Origin: Thalassia testudinum
Lineage: Eukaryota > Streptophyta > Magnoliopsida > Alismatales > Hydrocharitaceae
NCBI GenBank assembly: GCA_037157565.1
Contig: JAZHRO010000003.1
Coordinates: forward strand, 70,992,501-71,056,500
Length of the DNA stretch: 64,000 nucleotides
Direction: 5' to 3'
Below, piece after piece: positions 44,872-57,700 of this stretch. The position numbers were made by a program, and so were the translations under genes. Below the pieces are notes generated by a model, which made no database searches, was not told the origin of the DNA, and saw nothing but the letters and a program-made list of their open reading frames with translations. Positions within the stretch are counted from its first letter, which is position 1. Every line of letters starts with the position of its first letter.

Positions 44872-46581
44872 TGATTAGCTCATATTTGTGGGCTATTTAA
44901 GTATTTATGTGCCTATACATTAGGTTAATTCTAATATTTATTTAGCCTAATTTGGGATGTAAATAGATTAATTCATATTTCTAATTTAATTACATAATTC
45001 ATGCGTTGCATTTATATTTTAAATGCATTTAGAATTAACATAGAATGACATTCATTTAATTAGTTAACCAATTAGGTAGATTGAATGCATTAATTTTAAG
45101 TTAACATTAAAGTTGAGGGTTTTGATATAAATAACCATAATATTTTAGCAATATCTTTTATTCTTCTTTTCAGCAACGGCTCGGCTGCCGCTGCAACGCC
45201 TCCTGCCGCACAAAAGCCCACATTCATGGATTAGCGGAGAAGTTGGATCTGCTCCCGCCTCTCCATTCAAATTCGTGCAGGCAACTACAAAAAGAGGAGA
45301 GAGGCTACCGAGCAGAGCAGGCCTCCAGCCCAACAATCCACACTGTGCAGAGAGTCCATCTCGTCCATTTCACCACCGCCGGCCTCAATCGCGGTGATGA
45401 GCCTCCACCACAGTGGGCGTGTGGTGTGACAGGCCAGACCGCCATTCGAAGATCATCCGCATTATCGTGAGCACCTCGTCGTGCACCTCCCTCATCGTCG
45501 TCACCAACAACCACCGCCACAACCACTGAAATCTCACTCCTCAGTCACTTAAGACGTCCGGGAAGTTTCCCGGACGTCTGAAGCTTCGACCCACACTTCA
45601 GCAGCAACCGGCCACTCACTGCACACCCACACCCCTCTGGTTGCACGCTTGAACCATCTCCTGCAGCATCTATTCCAGCGCCACCCACCCGCTCACTCCA
45701 CGCCTGCATCACACCACCCGCGCACACAGCAGCAGGACCGGCCGCTCCTTCACACCCGCGTCCCTCCGGTTGCATAAGATCGCCAGCCCACTCACGCGCA
45801 ACACCTCCAGCTTCCAGCGCATGCCCGCTAGCATCCTGCAGTGCCTCTTCACGCATGCAGTAGGCACGCATTCTTCTCCACGCCTTCCGCTTGCGGCACC
45901 CCCTGCCATCTGCAGCATGCCCGCGCCTTCCGCCTATAGCATCCCTCGCACCCTCAGCACACTCAACTCCCGCCGCTACCTGCAGTGCTGCCACCAGTGC
46001 GTGCACGTGCACCACCAGCAGCAGCACTCAACTTCCGCGCACAGCCACCCCTTCAGCAGCTGCAGCCACCGTTGACAGCCACCTTTGCTGGAGCTTCGTC
46101 CGGCCAACTCCGGCCACCGTGCGACTCGCCGCCACCACCGCTACGAAGCCCTCGATCCAAAGAACTTCCTCCAAGCTTCCCACCTCCGGCCGTCCATTCT
46201 TTTTCACGCATGGCCAAGGGGAATAAATCCCCTATTTTGCTACAGTATTCATCCAATTAATAATTACATTTTCTGCCATTGTCATCTTTTAATGATATTT
46301 TATTGAATCTGCATTGCAAAAAATATCCTCTAGTTATTAAAAATTGCTATTTCAGCATGTTTTCTTGATTCAACCTTAATCTGAAGGAAAATTTGGCTTG
46401 ATTTTCGTCTAAACTAACTACAAACAAACGTTTTTAACCAGTGCGAATTTAAATACGTCATTGCCTCCCTGTGGATATGACCCTCTCTTCTGCGAGTGGT
46501 TATCTTTTTTAATTATTGATTAGTCAATTTTTCCACCACATAAAGCTACAAACGACTTTAAAGCGAACAATCAACTCGTCA
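44872..46581 (+). repeat. S1: solo LTR of the E2 LTR-A family, plus orientation
   Basis: 1710 bp, TGATTAGCTC to CAACTCGTCA, homologous to 31848-33365 in reverse. It contains CCTCCCTGTGGATATGACCC near the end, a common feature of plant Ty3 LTRs, and a strong hairpin at 45552-45579. Flanking 5-mers GTAAA and ATTAA are only partly alike. No internal element sequence adjoins it on either side. Confidence 0.75.
45552..45579. repeat. Perfect 13-bp hairpin in S1
   Basis: Arms AGACGTCCGGGAA and TTCCCGGACGTCT pair around 2 bases. One more mismatch-tolerant step extends it to 17 bp. It carries the GACGTC core seen elsewhere in the window. Confidence 0.85.
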
Positions 46582-47238
46582 ATTAACATATCAGATGTCT
46601 TTTACTTAAAAATTTGATGTCTGATGATCTAGGAAAGACGTTGATTTTATATCTCAAAAGAGCTAATAAAAGAGCTATTTCAGATGTCCATCATCATTCA
46701 CAGATGTCTGGACCGTCGTGCAGATATGTTGACAGACATCTATCAGAACTTGTATTATGAGTCAAACATCTGATTATATAATTAGATGTCGTATAGGTCA
46801 TCTGACCATGAAATCAGATGACCCTGTAGCTTTAGAGTGAAATACAGGAAGGTATGCCTGCAAAAATCAGACGTCTAATTTTAAAATTAGTTGTCAGATG
46901 TGTCGTCTGATGGTTAAAACAAACGACGCCATCAAAAGGGTTAAAATCCCAAAGGTCAAGTCTCCGGACGTCTGATCTGGAAAAAATTTGCCATTCGCAT
47001 CTATTCTCTGAGTGGTTTGGAATGCAAATCTCCCCAACTTTAGTAGGAGACTTGCTTAAATACCTTGGGATATAACATCCCCGTCACGAGGTCCCACTCC
47101 CCTCTCTCAAATCCCTAAAGGTCTCCCTCCCACCCGACAACCCATGGCTGTAGTTGCCGTTGCTCCTCTCACCGCCACACGATAGTTCCGCCCCCTCGAC
47201 GGCTGGCGGCACTGCTGCTCCCCTACGTGCGTGCCCCC
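46582..47238 (+). other. Interrupted copia-side sequence with many GATGTCTG-like motifs
   Basis: No ORF. At least ten short motifs of the kind CAGATGTCTG, CAGACGTCTA or CAGACATCT occur on both strands between 46589 and 46975. The end (47060-47238) looks like an LTR promoter and leader (CTTAAATACC, then C-rich), possibly of C1 or a relative. Confidence 0.5.
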
Positions 47239-50200
47239 TAGTGGTTTCTTACCTCAACTTAGTTAATTAAGTTCATTTTACTTAATTATGAGTAGAGAAA
47301 AGTCACTTAGGTTAACTCAAAATTGTGTCATTTAGTACTATAGGGTCGAATTAACCTAACATTTTAGAAATCTTTTACTAGTTGAGTCCAAGTTGTTTGT
47401 TGGGAGGCATAATTCATTCTAAATTTACTAATTATCTTTTATTTTTCTTTATAAGTATTGGAGGTATATTTAAGTTAATTATAGAAACATGAATTTTGCC
47501 AAAAATTGATTTAAATGAAATAACATGCAAAATCCCATTTGAACTCTCATTTTCAATATTTAAAAACATGTAAATTCTCTATTTATTTCAGATGGTTTAA
47601 GTCAAAGAAGAGTTTATCTAGTCAATACATGCCTTAATAAAACAATTAAGAGCAAAAAGAAATTAAAATATAATTAGAAAATCAATTTCTTTTCTCTTCT
47701 TTCCATCTTCTTTTTCTTTATTTCTTAATCCTTTATTTTTCTCTTTCTCTTTCTATTTTCCTCTTATTCTCTTGATCGCTTTCTATTTCCCTCTTATTCT
47801 CTTTTTCTCTCAATCTCTTTCTTACTTCCCTTCTTTCTCTTCTGCTCCTGCTTTCTTCTTTAATATTTCCTTAGCGCCTGTTCTTCTCTCTCTTTCCTTT
47901 ATTATGAGCTCTCCTCCCTTACTTTGCCTTCAGCATCTTTCATTTTTCCTTTCCTTAGCTTCTCTAGCACCTGCTTCCTTCAACCCTTAGCTTCCTTTGA
48001 CACTTTGCCTTCTTATTTCCTTCATTCTCTCTTCTATCTCTTCCATCTGAACTGGGTTTATTTTCTTCTCAATCAAAAATTTGGTTTTGATTTGCGGTGA
48101 GGTCCTTTCGAAGATACACAGCACCCTGAGATTAGGGTGGGACCAGACCCTACTAGGTCCTTGCCTGGCTCAAGTTACTGGTTTATTTTGGGTTTCTTTT
48201 TCTTTCTTGAGCCAACCAGCCCTCTCTCAAGCCGAACCGGCTCAACCGCCTCCCAAGCATCGCCCTCCCAGGGCCATCGCACACACACGCCCACTCGGGC
48301 ACACACCGACAGGTACACATGCTTGCACACACACACGCTATATGCTTAGAGATCAGATGTTCAAATTCACACTGAGCACTTGACGACTAGTGAGCGTATA
48401 CAACAAAATCATTTTATTCCCATGTGGCTGCTCAAATCTACCCGAGGTGGGACTTTGTTTTCCGCCTCTAGAACTAACTTTAAGTGATGATTTCTCCCTA
48501 CTCAGAGCTCCAAATCAAGTGAAATAAAGCTTGATGGAAAGCTCTAACGTGGCTTTACTAGATTATAGGGTCAATTTAAGGTTTAGAGGATGATTTCCTC
48601 TTCAATTTGAAAGGTGAATTTAGGGGGTTCCTACGAGTTATTTATGCCTAGAAGTGGTTTTGAGCTTACTGTATCTACAAGGTAGCTTTTCTAGCTTATG
48701 TAAGGGTCGGAATAGATGATACAGGTAATTCTGCATCTACTGGAAGGGAATTTAAGCCCTTGAGAGCTTCAGATAACACACGAAAACTCTACACTTCTCT
48801 AAAAGCTTCAGAGAAAGCAATTTCTAACTCTGATATGTGCAACAGACACTAAGGACATTGCTAATCTATTTCAACAAGTTCCAAAGATTAAAACTATCTA
48901 ATCTAGGTAGGATTTAACTTCAAATTTTATCCAAAGTCTATTGTCGTCAGTTTGGGTTCAAAATCAAACCAAACTGATAGATTGTTAATTCCAACAAATA
49001 AACAAATCTGAGCTCACTTAAACCTCCTTGAAATCATTCAACAAGATCTCAGATACAACTCTAACTCATCAATTCCTCAAATCAAGCTTAGAATCAAAAT
49101 TTCCTCCTCAGGTTTGACTTTGAAGCTTAAAAATTGACTTTCTGATTAAAGCTTCATTTCACAGAATTAACACCTTGAGTTGGATATTTATAACCTCAGG
49201 AACAAGTCCAGGTCCTTAAATTGATGTTTCAACTAGAGTTCCTAGGGTTCTAAGATCGTCGCCTGAGCTTCAAGGGTAGTTTGATCGTCAGAGCAATCCA
49301 AAGGTTGTTACACTGGTCTAAGGATAGAAATGACTTCAGTTTATAGAACTTATGCTTCTAGACCTATTAATTGCATCTTAAAACAATCTGTCAGACTTCT
49401 CCAACTCTGCCGGAGTTGGAGAAGATGAAAGCCTAACTCAAGCTCCAGGCACTTAAACCTCAAAATAATCAGCGATCATCAAATCATTGATTTGGAGCTT
49501 CTCACTAAGTTCTTCTGGCTGAAGCTCAATTTTGACTCGCCGGAGCTCGCCGAAGCTTCGGTAAGTCCAGAAAAAGTGGAAATTATGTATAGAATAAAAA
49601 ATTATGCCATTTTTTATCTATAAAGGATCTTGAGGTTGCAAGGAACCTCAGGAACTCATCAAATTCTTCAATTGATCGTTAAAATTAGGATTTAACAGTG
49701 AATTCCATTTTCAAAGAATACGGATTGGTTGAGGCTTGGGACTCAATCTCCCACTCAAATAAGTGGCTGTGACTAGTCTAAAGTGGATTGCAATGATAAA
49801 TATTTAGTTAATTTAAGGTTTTAACTGCTCCTGAGTCGCCATTGATAGCGAGGTCAGGAGCTTTAATAGATTTAGGTTTTTAAGTTATCTATAGAATTTA
49901 ATCAAATTACGATAACAATTAGGACCTTAGATGATGAGGAAATGATGGAGGATCCATGAGTGTGAATCTATGCTCAGTTATTGCTGCCATGGACAACGAT
50001 AGTAGTTGTCGAAGGTGGTTATGAATTAGGTGAATTAGTGATAGCATTAGTGTTTTAATGGATTGGAAATAATCATGAGTGATAGAGGAAGGTGGACAGT
50101 GGCTTAGAAACACGAAATATGATCTCCAGCTAGCTCAAGGAACTCGTCGGAGTCGAAGAAGATGAAGTCTGGAATCTGAAATTCCGACTAAACTATGTAA

Positions 50201-51317
50201 CTAATTAACTACCTAGACAACTCCTACTCCTACCTACTGTTACCTGGACGAAGGGGTCAAAGGGACTCCCATGAAGGTTCATGACGAAGGACAAAATCAG
50301 AGGGAATGAGAAAGATCTCTAGCAGGCGAATTTGGATGGAGCAGAGGATCTCCTTGGTCATTGCCTTTGTCCAAAGATGCGGCTGACATCGACGAAGTTC
50401 CTCAGCTGATCAAGATGGACGAAGGAAGTCAGAGGAAGGTGTGGAAGATCGCCGGAGTTGCAGACGAATAGCCTATTAGGTCGGCTTAGTGATAGAAGAG
50501 GGAAGGTAGCCAACTTACAGAAATCTAGTGGGTGGGGGTCTATTTATAGTTAACGGTGATGAAGAGGGCGGTAGAGTCTAGATGAGGAAGAAGCCAGGGG
50601 AGGTTAACCTCCGGCGTTGTCTTCGACGATAGTGAGGTTAACTTCCACCTAAAATAGGATTTCAAAGTAATCCAGACCGATGGATGAAGATCGGATGGTG
50701 AGCGCAAGCTCCAGGAGCTTGGAGAAGGAAGAATGATGTCGGAAGGGCGGTGACTGAGCAGTGGAGTCACCCTCTGTCATCAGCTGTTCAACCAGCTGAA
50801 GGAAGAAGAAGAAGAAGAAGATGGGGACCTATGTGCGATGAAACTTAGGGACCTATATGAAAATTAAGGACCTGATTGCAATGAGTAGTAAGGACCTAAA
50901 TGTAAACTCAGGTTTTAAAGGTTTATTTTAACCTAGATCTTTTTCAACTTTTTATATATGTTAGTAAATAATGTAATTACTATGTTTTCACCTTGAATTT
51001 ACATTTTTGACCTTTTTAGGTTAATTTATTGAATTAGGTAAAGTTAATTAACTTATTATATACGTAGGTATACAATATGTTTAAGTAACTTAACTTATTA
51101 ATTAAAGGAATGATTGATAAGATTTCGAGTGCAATTATTAATTAGATTGTTAATTATATTAATTGAATGATAAAATGTCATTTTTAACTTATTTTAAGGT
51201 CCTTCACTATATATCCCTTATTTTATAATTAACCCTTATATACTCATATCCTTAGCTAATTAACTAGGAAGACTAGTTAATTAGGGGTAATTAGAGATCA
51301 TGATGAGTCTCTCATCA
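47239..51317 (-). repeat. S2: large solo LTR-like block, about 4.1 kb
   Basis: The right end TGATGAGTCTCTCATCA equals the E3 LTR terminus in form and mostly in sequence. Inside are a pyrimidine-rich tract (47690-47990), a G and C-rich part and a TGGGACTTTG motif near 48450, in the same order as in the E3 LTR. CCCCC flanks both ends (47234-47238 and 51318-51322), a possible but low-complexity duplication. The left end is TAGTGG, not TG. No gag or pol is seen inside. Confidence 0.55.
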
Positions 51318-51817
51318 CCCCCCGCTCCTCGTCTACGCATCTGGAGGCCCTCTCCCGTGGGTATAATCTTTCAACCCTTAGGGTATCTCCATGGCCTTTG
51401 CTCACGATTAGCTTTGCTCTAGCCTCATCTTATTTTCTTTGATGATCCACTTGGCTTCCTTGCTATTTCTTGCCCTTGTTTGCCCTAGAAACTAAAACCA
51501 TAGATCAAACCCTCTTCTTCCTTAGAGCATAAATGTTGTATGATTTTGGCAAGGGTATTACCTCACAGGATTCAAGCCAACATTTTAGTGGCTTGAATTC
51601 AAAGGTATATTGCCACAACTTCATGGCATGTTGTATTGCCTCAAGGCATACTGCCACACATTTTTTGTGTCAATGATGTTTGCATATATGTTGGTTGAAT
51701 CTGAGTGGTTTGTTGGCATTATTGGTTGAATGTTGTTTGTATGAATGCTTTTGCAGGTGTTCTATCCTAAAAACACCAACCTTTCCTTCCAAAACCCAAC
51801 CACCCATTCCACGAAAT
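51318..51817 (+). other. Leader-like sequence before the 51818 ORF
   Basis: No ORF with support. It is probably continuous with 46582-47238 before S2 inserted. CTTTTGCAGGTG near 51750 resembles a splice acceptor, unproven. Confidence 0.4.
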
Positions 51818-52361
51818 ATGCCTCCCTGTCGGAAGCAAGCTAAGGTCTCTTGCACCTCCTCCTCCACCTATTTGGCTGACCAACTATGGAGCAACATCGC
51901 TAGGCACTGATTTTGTCACTTCGAAAATGCCAAAGTTAAGTGCCCTCGCTTTATTGTTTGGAATGATTTTGCCCATCTAATCCTTCGGGAACACTTCGAA
52001 ACTCTCCATCTCTTCCATTATTTTGACTGACAGTTCCATTCTGGTGTTGGAACTATTGGCGTATTCCCCGATCTTGTCTGACTTTTTTACGCCAATATCG
52101 TTGAAGACTATAGCAACGATGAACTTGAACTACATACCCACTTATTTGGGCGTGAAATCCACATCACCTCCGACTCTATTTCCGATGTTCTTGCCATCCC
52201 CAATGAGGGCAATGACATCAAAGACATTCTGAGGCAATGCGACTCAGAAGTCATAAATTAAGAATTAGTCCTCCCTGACAAATATGTTGAAAATCTTGGC
52301 ACCTTACTTTGCAAAAACCTTAAACCCCTTCCTCGTTTACTATCTTGCATTTTTGGGTGGG
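51818..52361 (+). pseudogene. Putative plant transposon protein-like ORF, broken
   Basis: ATG at 51818 gives MPPCRKQAKVSCTSSS, then across stops near 51908, 52028 and 52078: FIVWNDFAHL, GVGTIGVFPDLV, LFYANIVEDYSND, HLFGREIHITSDSISDVLAI. The pattern of FYAN, a basic 'G(K/R)E' step and a Ser/Asp then 'I' turn resembles the family known as 'putative plant transposon protein'. It is cut by the E5 LTR at 52362. Its relation to C1 is a guess from strand and position. Confidence 0.5.
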
Positions 52362-54578
52362 TGTTTGAAGTTGTAAAGCACGTTTTTGCTAGAAAAATGT
52401 CATAGTATAGTGTGCAATATGATCAAACAAAAAATTATTTTCTAAAGATAACGGGACTTGAGTCCCGATCGTTCATCTCTAGGAGGCATTTGTTTTACTT
52501 TTGACTTCGACCTTTTACCACTCTACTTTATTTAGAATCACATGCCAGTTCATGATTATTATGCATTTAAGTATGACATGCTTAGTTGCAAGAATGTCAA
52601 GAATTAAAAATAGGAAACATTAATCACATAAAAGATATTGCAATGAGCTCATGGTGATTCTCAACACATAGACATATATATACAGAAAATATATTTTTCA
52701 TTCATTCATTTAGAGAGTGTTTGCAACATGAAATGTAGAGGAAAGGTTGTACAGAAATGCCTAAAAACATAAATGTAGCTATCAGAAAAGGATCGCATAC
52801 AAGAATCTACGGGGGGGATTTTGCATGTATCATTCGGGGAGAATAAGGACTATGCTACTAAGCAGTAATTAAAAGTAGTAAAACTATGAAGAGTATAAAC
52901 TACTAATCTAGATCTAGCAGAATAGAATGGCATTCGGAGGTGGTCTCCCATGGCCTTGGAGTGGTCGGGAGGAGAATGAGGGGCGGCCAATGGAGCTTAG
53001 GCCGACCATTGGAGAGAGGTTGGAGGAGTGATCTAGCATCCTGGCATGGTGTCCTTCATGGTGGTGCTTAGCTCATTGAGATGGAGTGGAGATGGTGGTG
53101 GCTAACCTAAGTGGAGGTGGATGGAGCCAAGCAAGTATGGCCAAAAAGTGGATGGGTGAAAATGGCCACCCCTGAGGTCATTTTATAGACCTAAGGGAAG
53201 CTCTCTAGACAATTATGGAATTCTCTAGAGAGGCCAATGGTGGGAGCTCGTGGGAGAGTGAGAGAGGGAGGATGGATGGTGGTTTTTATTTCCACCAAAT
53301 GTGGATCTAAAAATTGAATGGCTCTTGGTTGATAATTTTAGTAGCCAAGGCAACCACACATGGTAGAGAGTTCTAGAGAACTCTAGGCTAGGTATTTTCG
53401 TGTGGATGGTGTGTGTGGGTCTGTGTGGGTCAAAACTTAGGTGGCTAGGTTGATTAGGTTAGGTTCTAGTGGGTTTAGGTCAAGGTATGTCTCAAATTAG
53501 GTTTATAAACCCTAATTTACTAAGGAAAAGTGCAATTAAACTTGATACAAGTTTAATTGGGTGTGTCGAAACTTAATTGAGAGTAAAACAACTCAAGTAA
53601 TTTAGGTCTAGGTCAATTGGAATCTCACTGAGTCCAATTGGACAGTGTGTGCTGAGATCAGGGCTCAATTAGACTCAATGAGTGCAATTGAATAGGCGGA
53701 TGGAATTGACTATGATCAAAGTCAATTATGTTTAGTGAGGAACTAATTAGGTCCTTAGGGAGGTCTAGAGGTGATGTACTAGGGTTAGGGCTCCTTAATT
53801 TAGGTTCCTATGGGGTTGGAATTGGGTTTAGGTACCTAGAGATCCAAGATCAAGGCTTGAATCTCAAAATAGGAACTGGAGAGCAGTACCAGACATCTAA
53901 TAATAGTGTCAGACATCTTATACTCAAAAATTAGTAGTCCAGACTTGTTGTCTGGACGTCCAATCAGAGTCAGGAAGGATTCAAGGTTCTGTCTTGGGTA
54001 TTCTGCAAAAATTGGATGTCTGATCAAGTGTCTGGACATCGAATAACACTGTAGAAGTAAGCTTAAGGTGTGTGGTAGTTGGCTAAGGGTTCTGGACATT
54101 CTATAATTCATCTGGATATCCAAATAAGGGTTGGAACTAGGGTTTTGGGCCTTCCTAGGGTGCTGTAACCTAATCTAAGGGTGGCTAAGACTTGGGAAGT
54201 CTCTAGGCTATCCTAGGGCTAGAATAGACCTAAGCTCTTCACATTTTACTGCTTTATTCCTAATTAATAGAATAGCAAACCTTCACTCCCTTACATCATT
54301 ATTCCTACATCTAATCTAAGTCTTCTACTCTAGCTCTGCGGCAACACCCATTATTCCTGATCCAGCTTTAGATCCTGCTCCAGATCTAGCTCCTGATCAG
54401 CTTATTGCCTGCAGTCGACATAATTCACTTAATCAGCACATTATAACATTATTTTATGCATAGCTAAAGTAAAGCAGTAAAGATGTAGATAATGCCTATG
54501 CATGCATGAATTACCCTAACTTATGCTAAGTCCTAGCCTAATTTAGGTCAATTAAGACCTATGATTGCTGCCCAATCA
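52362..54578 (-). repeat. E5 3' LTR
   Basis: 2217 bp, TGTTTGAAG to CCCAATCA on the plus strand, directly followed by the E5 PPT. It contains several GACATCT or GTCTGGACGTCC motifs (53890-54120). The left flank GTGGG would be the target-site sequence. Confidence 0.75.
54562..54578. promoter_or_regulatory. 17-nt palindrome at the E5 LTR terminus
   Basis: Arms TGATTG and CAATCA pair around 5 bases. Total length and position equal those of E3, but the arm bases differ at matched positions. Confidence 0.8.
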
Positions 54579-54613
54579 TACCCCCTTGCCTAAATCTTGC
54601 TAGTCCCTAGCAA
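54579..54613 (-). promoter_or_regulatory. E5 terminal polypurine tract with upstream hairpin
   Basis: On the minus strand TTGCTA-GGGAC-TAGCAA forms a hairpin, then AGATTTAGGCAAGGGGGTA touches the LTR. It closely follows the E3 arrangement. Confidence 0.8.
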
Positions 54614-56325
54614 ATGCAAGACTAAATAATTTATAGCAAGGGTCCCTAAGGGACTGATTATTTTATCAAGTGTATGCTTAGAGATTTTTCTCCTTTTTGT
54701 TTTCATCCTATGCTCTTGAAATCCAAACAATCGTGAAAGTGCAGCTATGTAGCTTTTGCAAAGGACTTGAGTGAAGATCTGATACACCTCTAAAGCCTGT
54801 ACTTGACCCTAGTAAAAATTCTAGCAGGATAGGCAAACTTCTTCTCTCAGGGTATTCAAGATATTCTATGAATTTCACCTTAGCTTTAGGCTTAGGTAGA
54901 GGATCTCTGAGGGGAAAGATTATATATTTTGTGGCTCACTCTCACTTGGTGCCACATAGAGACTCGTGCTACAGGTTTTAGATTCTCTGATTACTAAGTA
55001 ACTCAACTCAGAAAAAGATGAGGAAAACTATGCTCTCTTTTGATTCCTTTGTATTCATTCTCTCTTTCTCTTCTTTTTCTTTTCTTTCTTTTTCTTAACA
55101 CTCACGACCTCACCAGATTTACATATAAGATCTGTATTTGGTGGTCTCACTTGGCATTAACACTTTAATTGAGTTCTCATAACCCTAACACTAAGGCAAA
55201 ATTCCTCAGCCAGTATTCGAGCGGTCAGAAACACAGAAAAATAGGTTAAGGCCGTATTTGGTGGATCTCAAATTTATTTGGTAGTATTGCCTCAATGCAA
55301 CTGAACTAAATATTCACTCTTTTTTTTCTTTGCTTTTTCTTCTTTTTCTAATTTTTTTAAATTTTCTTTCTTTTCATCAATTTTTTTTTCATTTCAAATC
55401 TTTCTTTTTTTTGTTTTTTTACAACATAACACATCCATGAACTTTATTGAGGAGGCATTATTAGGGATTGGTGGTACTCAAGAGACATTGCATGGCTTCT
55501 TTGCTGGAAGTGCTTGCTCACAGCATCGGGAGAGATGGATAGGATGGTGTATTTCTCACCTTGGGATCAATACCCTCCTTCAGCCGAGGATTCCGTAAAG
55601 AATGGTTGGAACCATCCACCTTAGCCTTAGTTTTATGAAAACTCGCTCTCCACATATTTGCCTCATTTGGTGGCTCTCAAAATTCACTCAAAAATGTTTA
55701 TGTAGGAAACGAGAGAGGAAACTATTCCTAATCTCTGAGTATCATCGCCTAATTATCTAGGATTCTGGATTCCTTGCACTAATCTTAGAGCACCAGTATA
55801 CTCTACTCTCATCTCACACTATTTGGTGGATTTTTGGAAGAAAATCTGCCAGACTCCCAAAACACTATCCGGGGGTTCAGGAAAAGAAGCACTGCTTCTT
55901 CTCGACAGACTAAAGATGTTTATCAGCCTTCACCATGAATCCATTGCAAATTCTACGTGTGTGTGAAAAATTGTATTGGATTCCATATTACAGGAATCAA
56001 CTAGAGGATAAAATCCCTAATGCATTCTCTTAATAAAATAATCTTATTCATGAATGCAATATGTATATATGATATAAACAAGTAACGTCATATATTTGTA
56101 CTTTATGAAAATTTCCCTTTCTGGTTACATTCAGCTTGATCCTAAATTTAGAATAGGAGGTGAGCGGGTGAGTTGGAAGTGGCTATTGCAGACGATTTCT
56201 AGCTCAAATGCAAGCATTCGAGGTGGAGTTGGTTGTTCTTTTATTTAGGATCCTAAAGTACATTTGACATGCAGCTTCGAGGTTTTCCTAAATGTTGGCA
56301 TAAAATTTTTCAGTTTTGTTGTATC
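54614..56325 (-). other. E5 post-pol region
   Basis: 1.7 kb without a credible ORF. T-rich runs lie at 55060-55100 and 55310-55430. The tripled cassette of E2, E3 and E4 was not found here. Instead, the phrase ATTTGGTGG or TTTGGTGGATC recurs several times (55115, 55255, 55668, 55830). Confidence 0.6.
56140..56250 (-). other. E5 post-pol conserved block
   Basis: GCAGACGATTTCTAGCTC and GAGGTGGAGTTGGTTGTTC match GCGAACGATTTCTAATCTC and its neighbours in E3 (18815-18890), which lies just beyond the E3 internal PPT. Confidence 0.55.
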
Positions 56326-56362
56326 TACCCCCCCATGCCTAAGTTCTTGCATGTCCTCATGA
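56326..56362 (-). promoter_or_regulatory. Internal polypurine motif of E5 with hairpin
   Basis: On the minus strand CATG-AGGA-CATG pairs, followed by CAAGAACTTAGGCATGGGGG and GGTAGA. It is 1.75 kb from the terminal PPT. Confidence 0.75.
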
Positions 56363-56669
56363 AGAAAACAAATGAAGCAGGGAAAGAATGGGTAGAAGTC
56401 ACCTGGAATTGCTCCTAAAGATATACATTCAACACCGGCCACCCTAAGAGTATGTAATATGCAAAAAGAAAATGTGCTAAAGAAGAATATGCTATGTATA
56501 AAAATAAATTTGTATAGGGTGATGGATGTGGAGTAGAGGCTGTGTTTAACACCTCCAGCAAGGCGAAAACTCAATCAGATGTATCAATTCTTGCATAGGA
56601 GCCAGTCAAGATTAAGAGAAAGATGTGCTCGTGTGCTCCTAGAATCAGTGGTCCGAAGATGCGAACCAA

Positions 56670-57700
56670 CTAATTGTGCACCCCTACTCCAAAAAGTCTA
56701 GCTATAAGAAAGTGTGGAGTGGGTAAGGGCTTCAATTCGATCACGGGCAGGTCAGAGTCAAAGATGGGAATGATAGGAGCAAACTTGAGGGTAGGAATCT
56801 GCTGATCTGTATGCACGTGAATTCCCGCTGAGTCGCTCCCTATGGAATAATATATTGTGACTACGTTAATGGGAAACCCATTAGCTGTGGTCACGTCTTC
56901 CTGCAACAACAGGGGTGATTCAGTAATGTATGGATCAAGATAGCTAGATTCAGGGGTGCTATGGTCAGAAGCACACCCTAAACAGTCAGATCCTTGGGGA
57001 GATATGTGTAGTGCAGTGGTTTCAGTTCCGTGTTGATTGATGTCCAAGAACCCTGATAGTGTAGATGAATGAGACATTGGGTTGTCACAAAGGAGCTCAA
57101 TGTTACCACAATATGCTACATCTTCATCTTTGCCATCCTCCTCTAATCGATCACAGTCGAAGTTCTTTGCTGCCCTGAATATGTCCAGTCGAAGATGCTC
57201 ATTGCCTAGGGCTATCTCTATACACCCGGATGCACAATCAATGTTCGCTTGGGCTGTTGCCAGAAATGGGTGACCCAAAACAATTGGTGCATCTCGGAGA
57301 TTAGGAGGAACTTCCATATTGAGAATGAAAAAATTTGCGAGAAAGCAGAACCCGTGGACTTTCATGATCACGTTCTCAACCACCCCCTTGGTGTTTTGAC
57401 TAATCTATCAGCCAGCTGAATCATGATTGAGGTGGGCTTCAACTCCCCAAATCGAAATCAATCAAATATGGCAGTGGGAGTTAGGTTTATGGACGAGTAC
57501 AGATATAGAAGGGCCCAATCAAATGGAGAATCCTGCAAGAAGCAGGATATGAGTTGGGTACCAGGGTCTTTCTTCTTCAGCGATAAGTCAGCTAGAATCA
57601 CAGCGCTAGTCACCAAGAAGCAGGAGGTTTCGACAGTACCTCCTGTCGTCCAATTCTTGGCTGTCGCTTCGAAGTACAATAGTCCTTGAAGAACCTAGGG
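56670..57700 (-). pseudogene. E5 protease, broken
   Basis: Readable pieces: YLYSSINLTPTAIF where DLGAS would be (active Asp lost), a frame change near 57385, then NVIMKVHGFCFLANFFILNM, PIVLGHPFLATAQANIDC, an acidic and Ser-rich linker, and LPVIELKPLP. Right after ELKPLP, where RT should start, the similarity ends, marking the deletion point near 56710. Confidence 0.85.

Noticed and set aside
44867..46586. Perfect target-site duplication for S1
   Set aside because: The flanks GTAAA and ATTAA differ at two of five bases, so the duplication is not supported as such.
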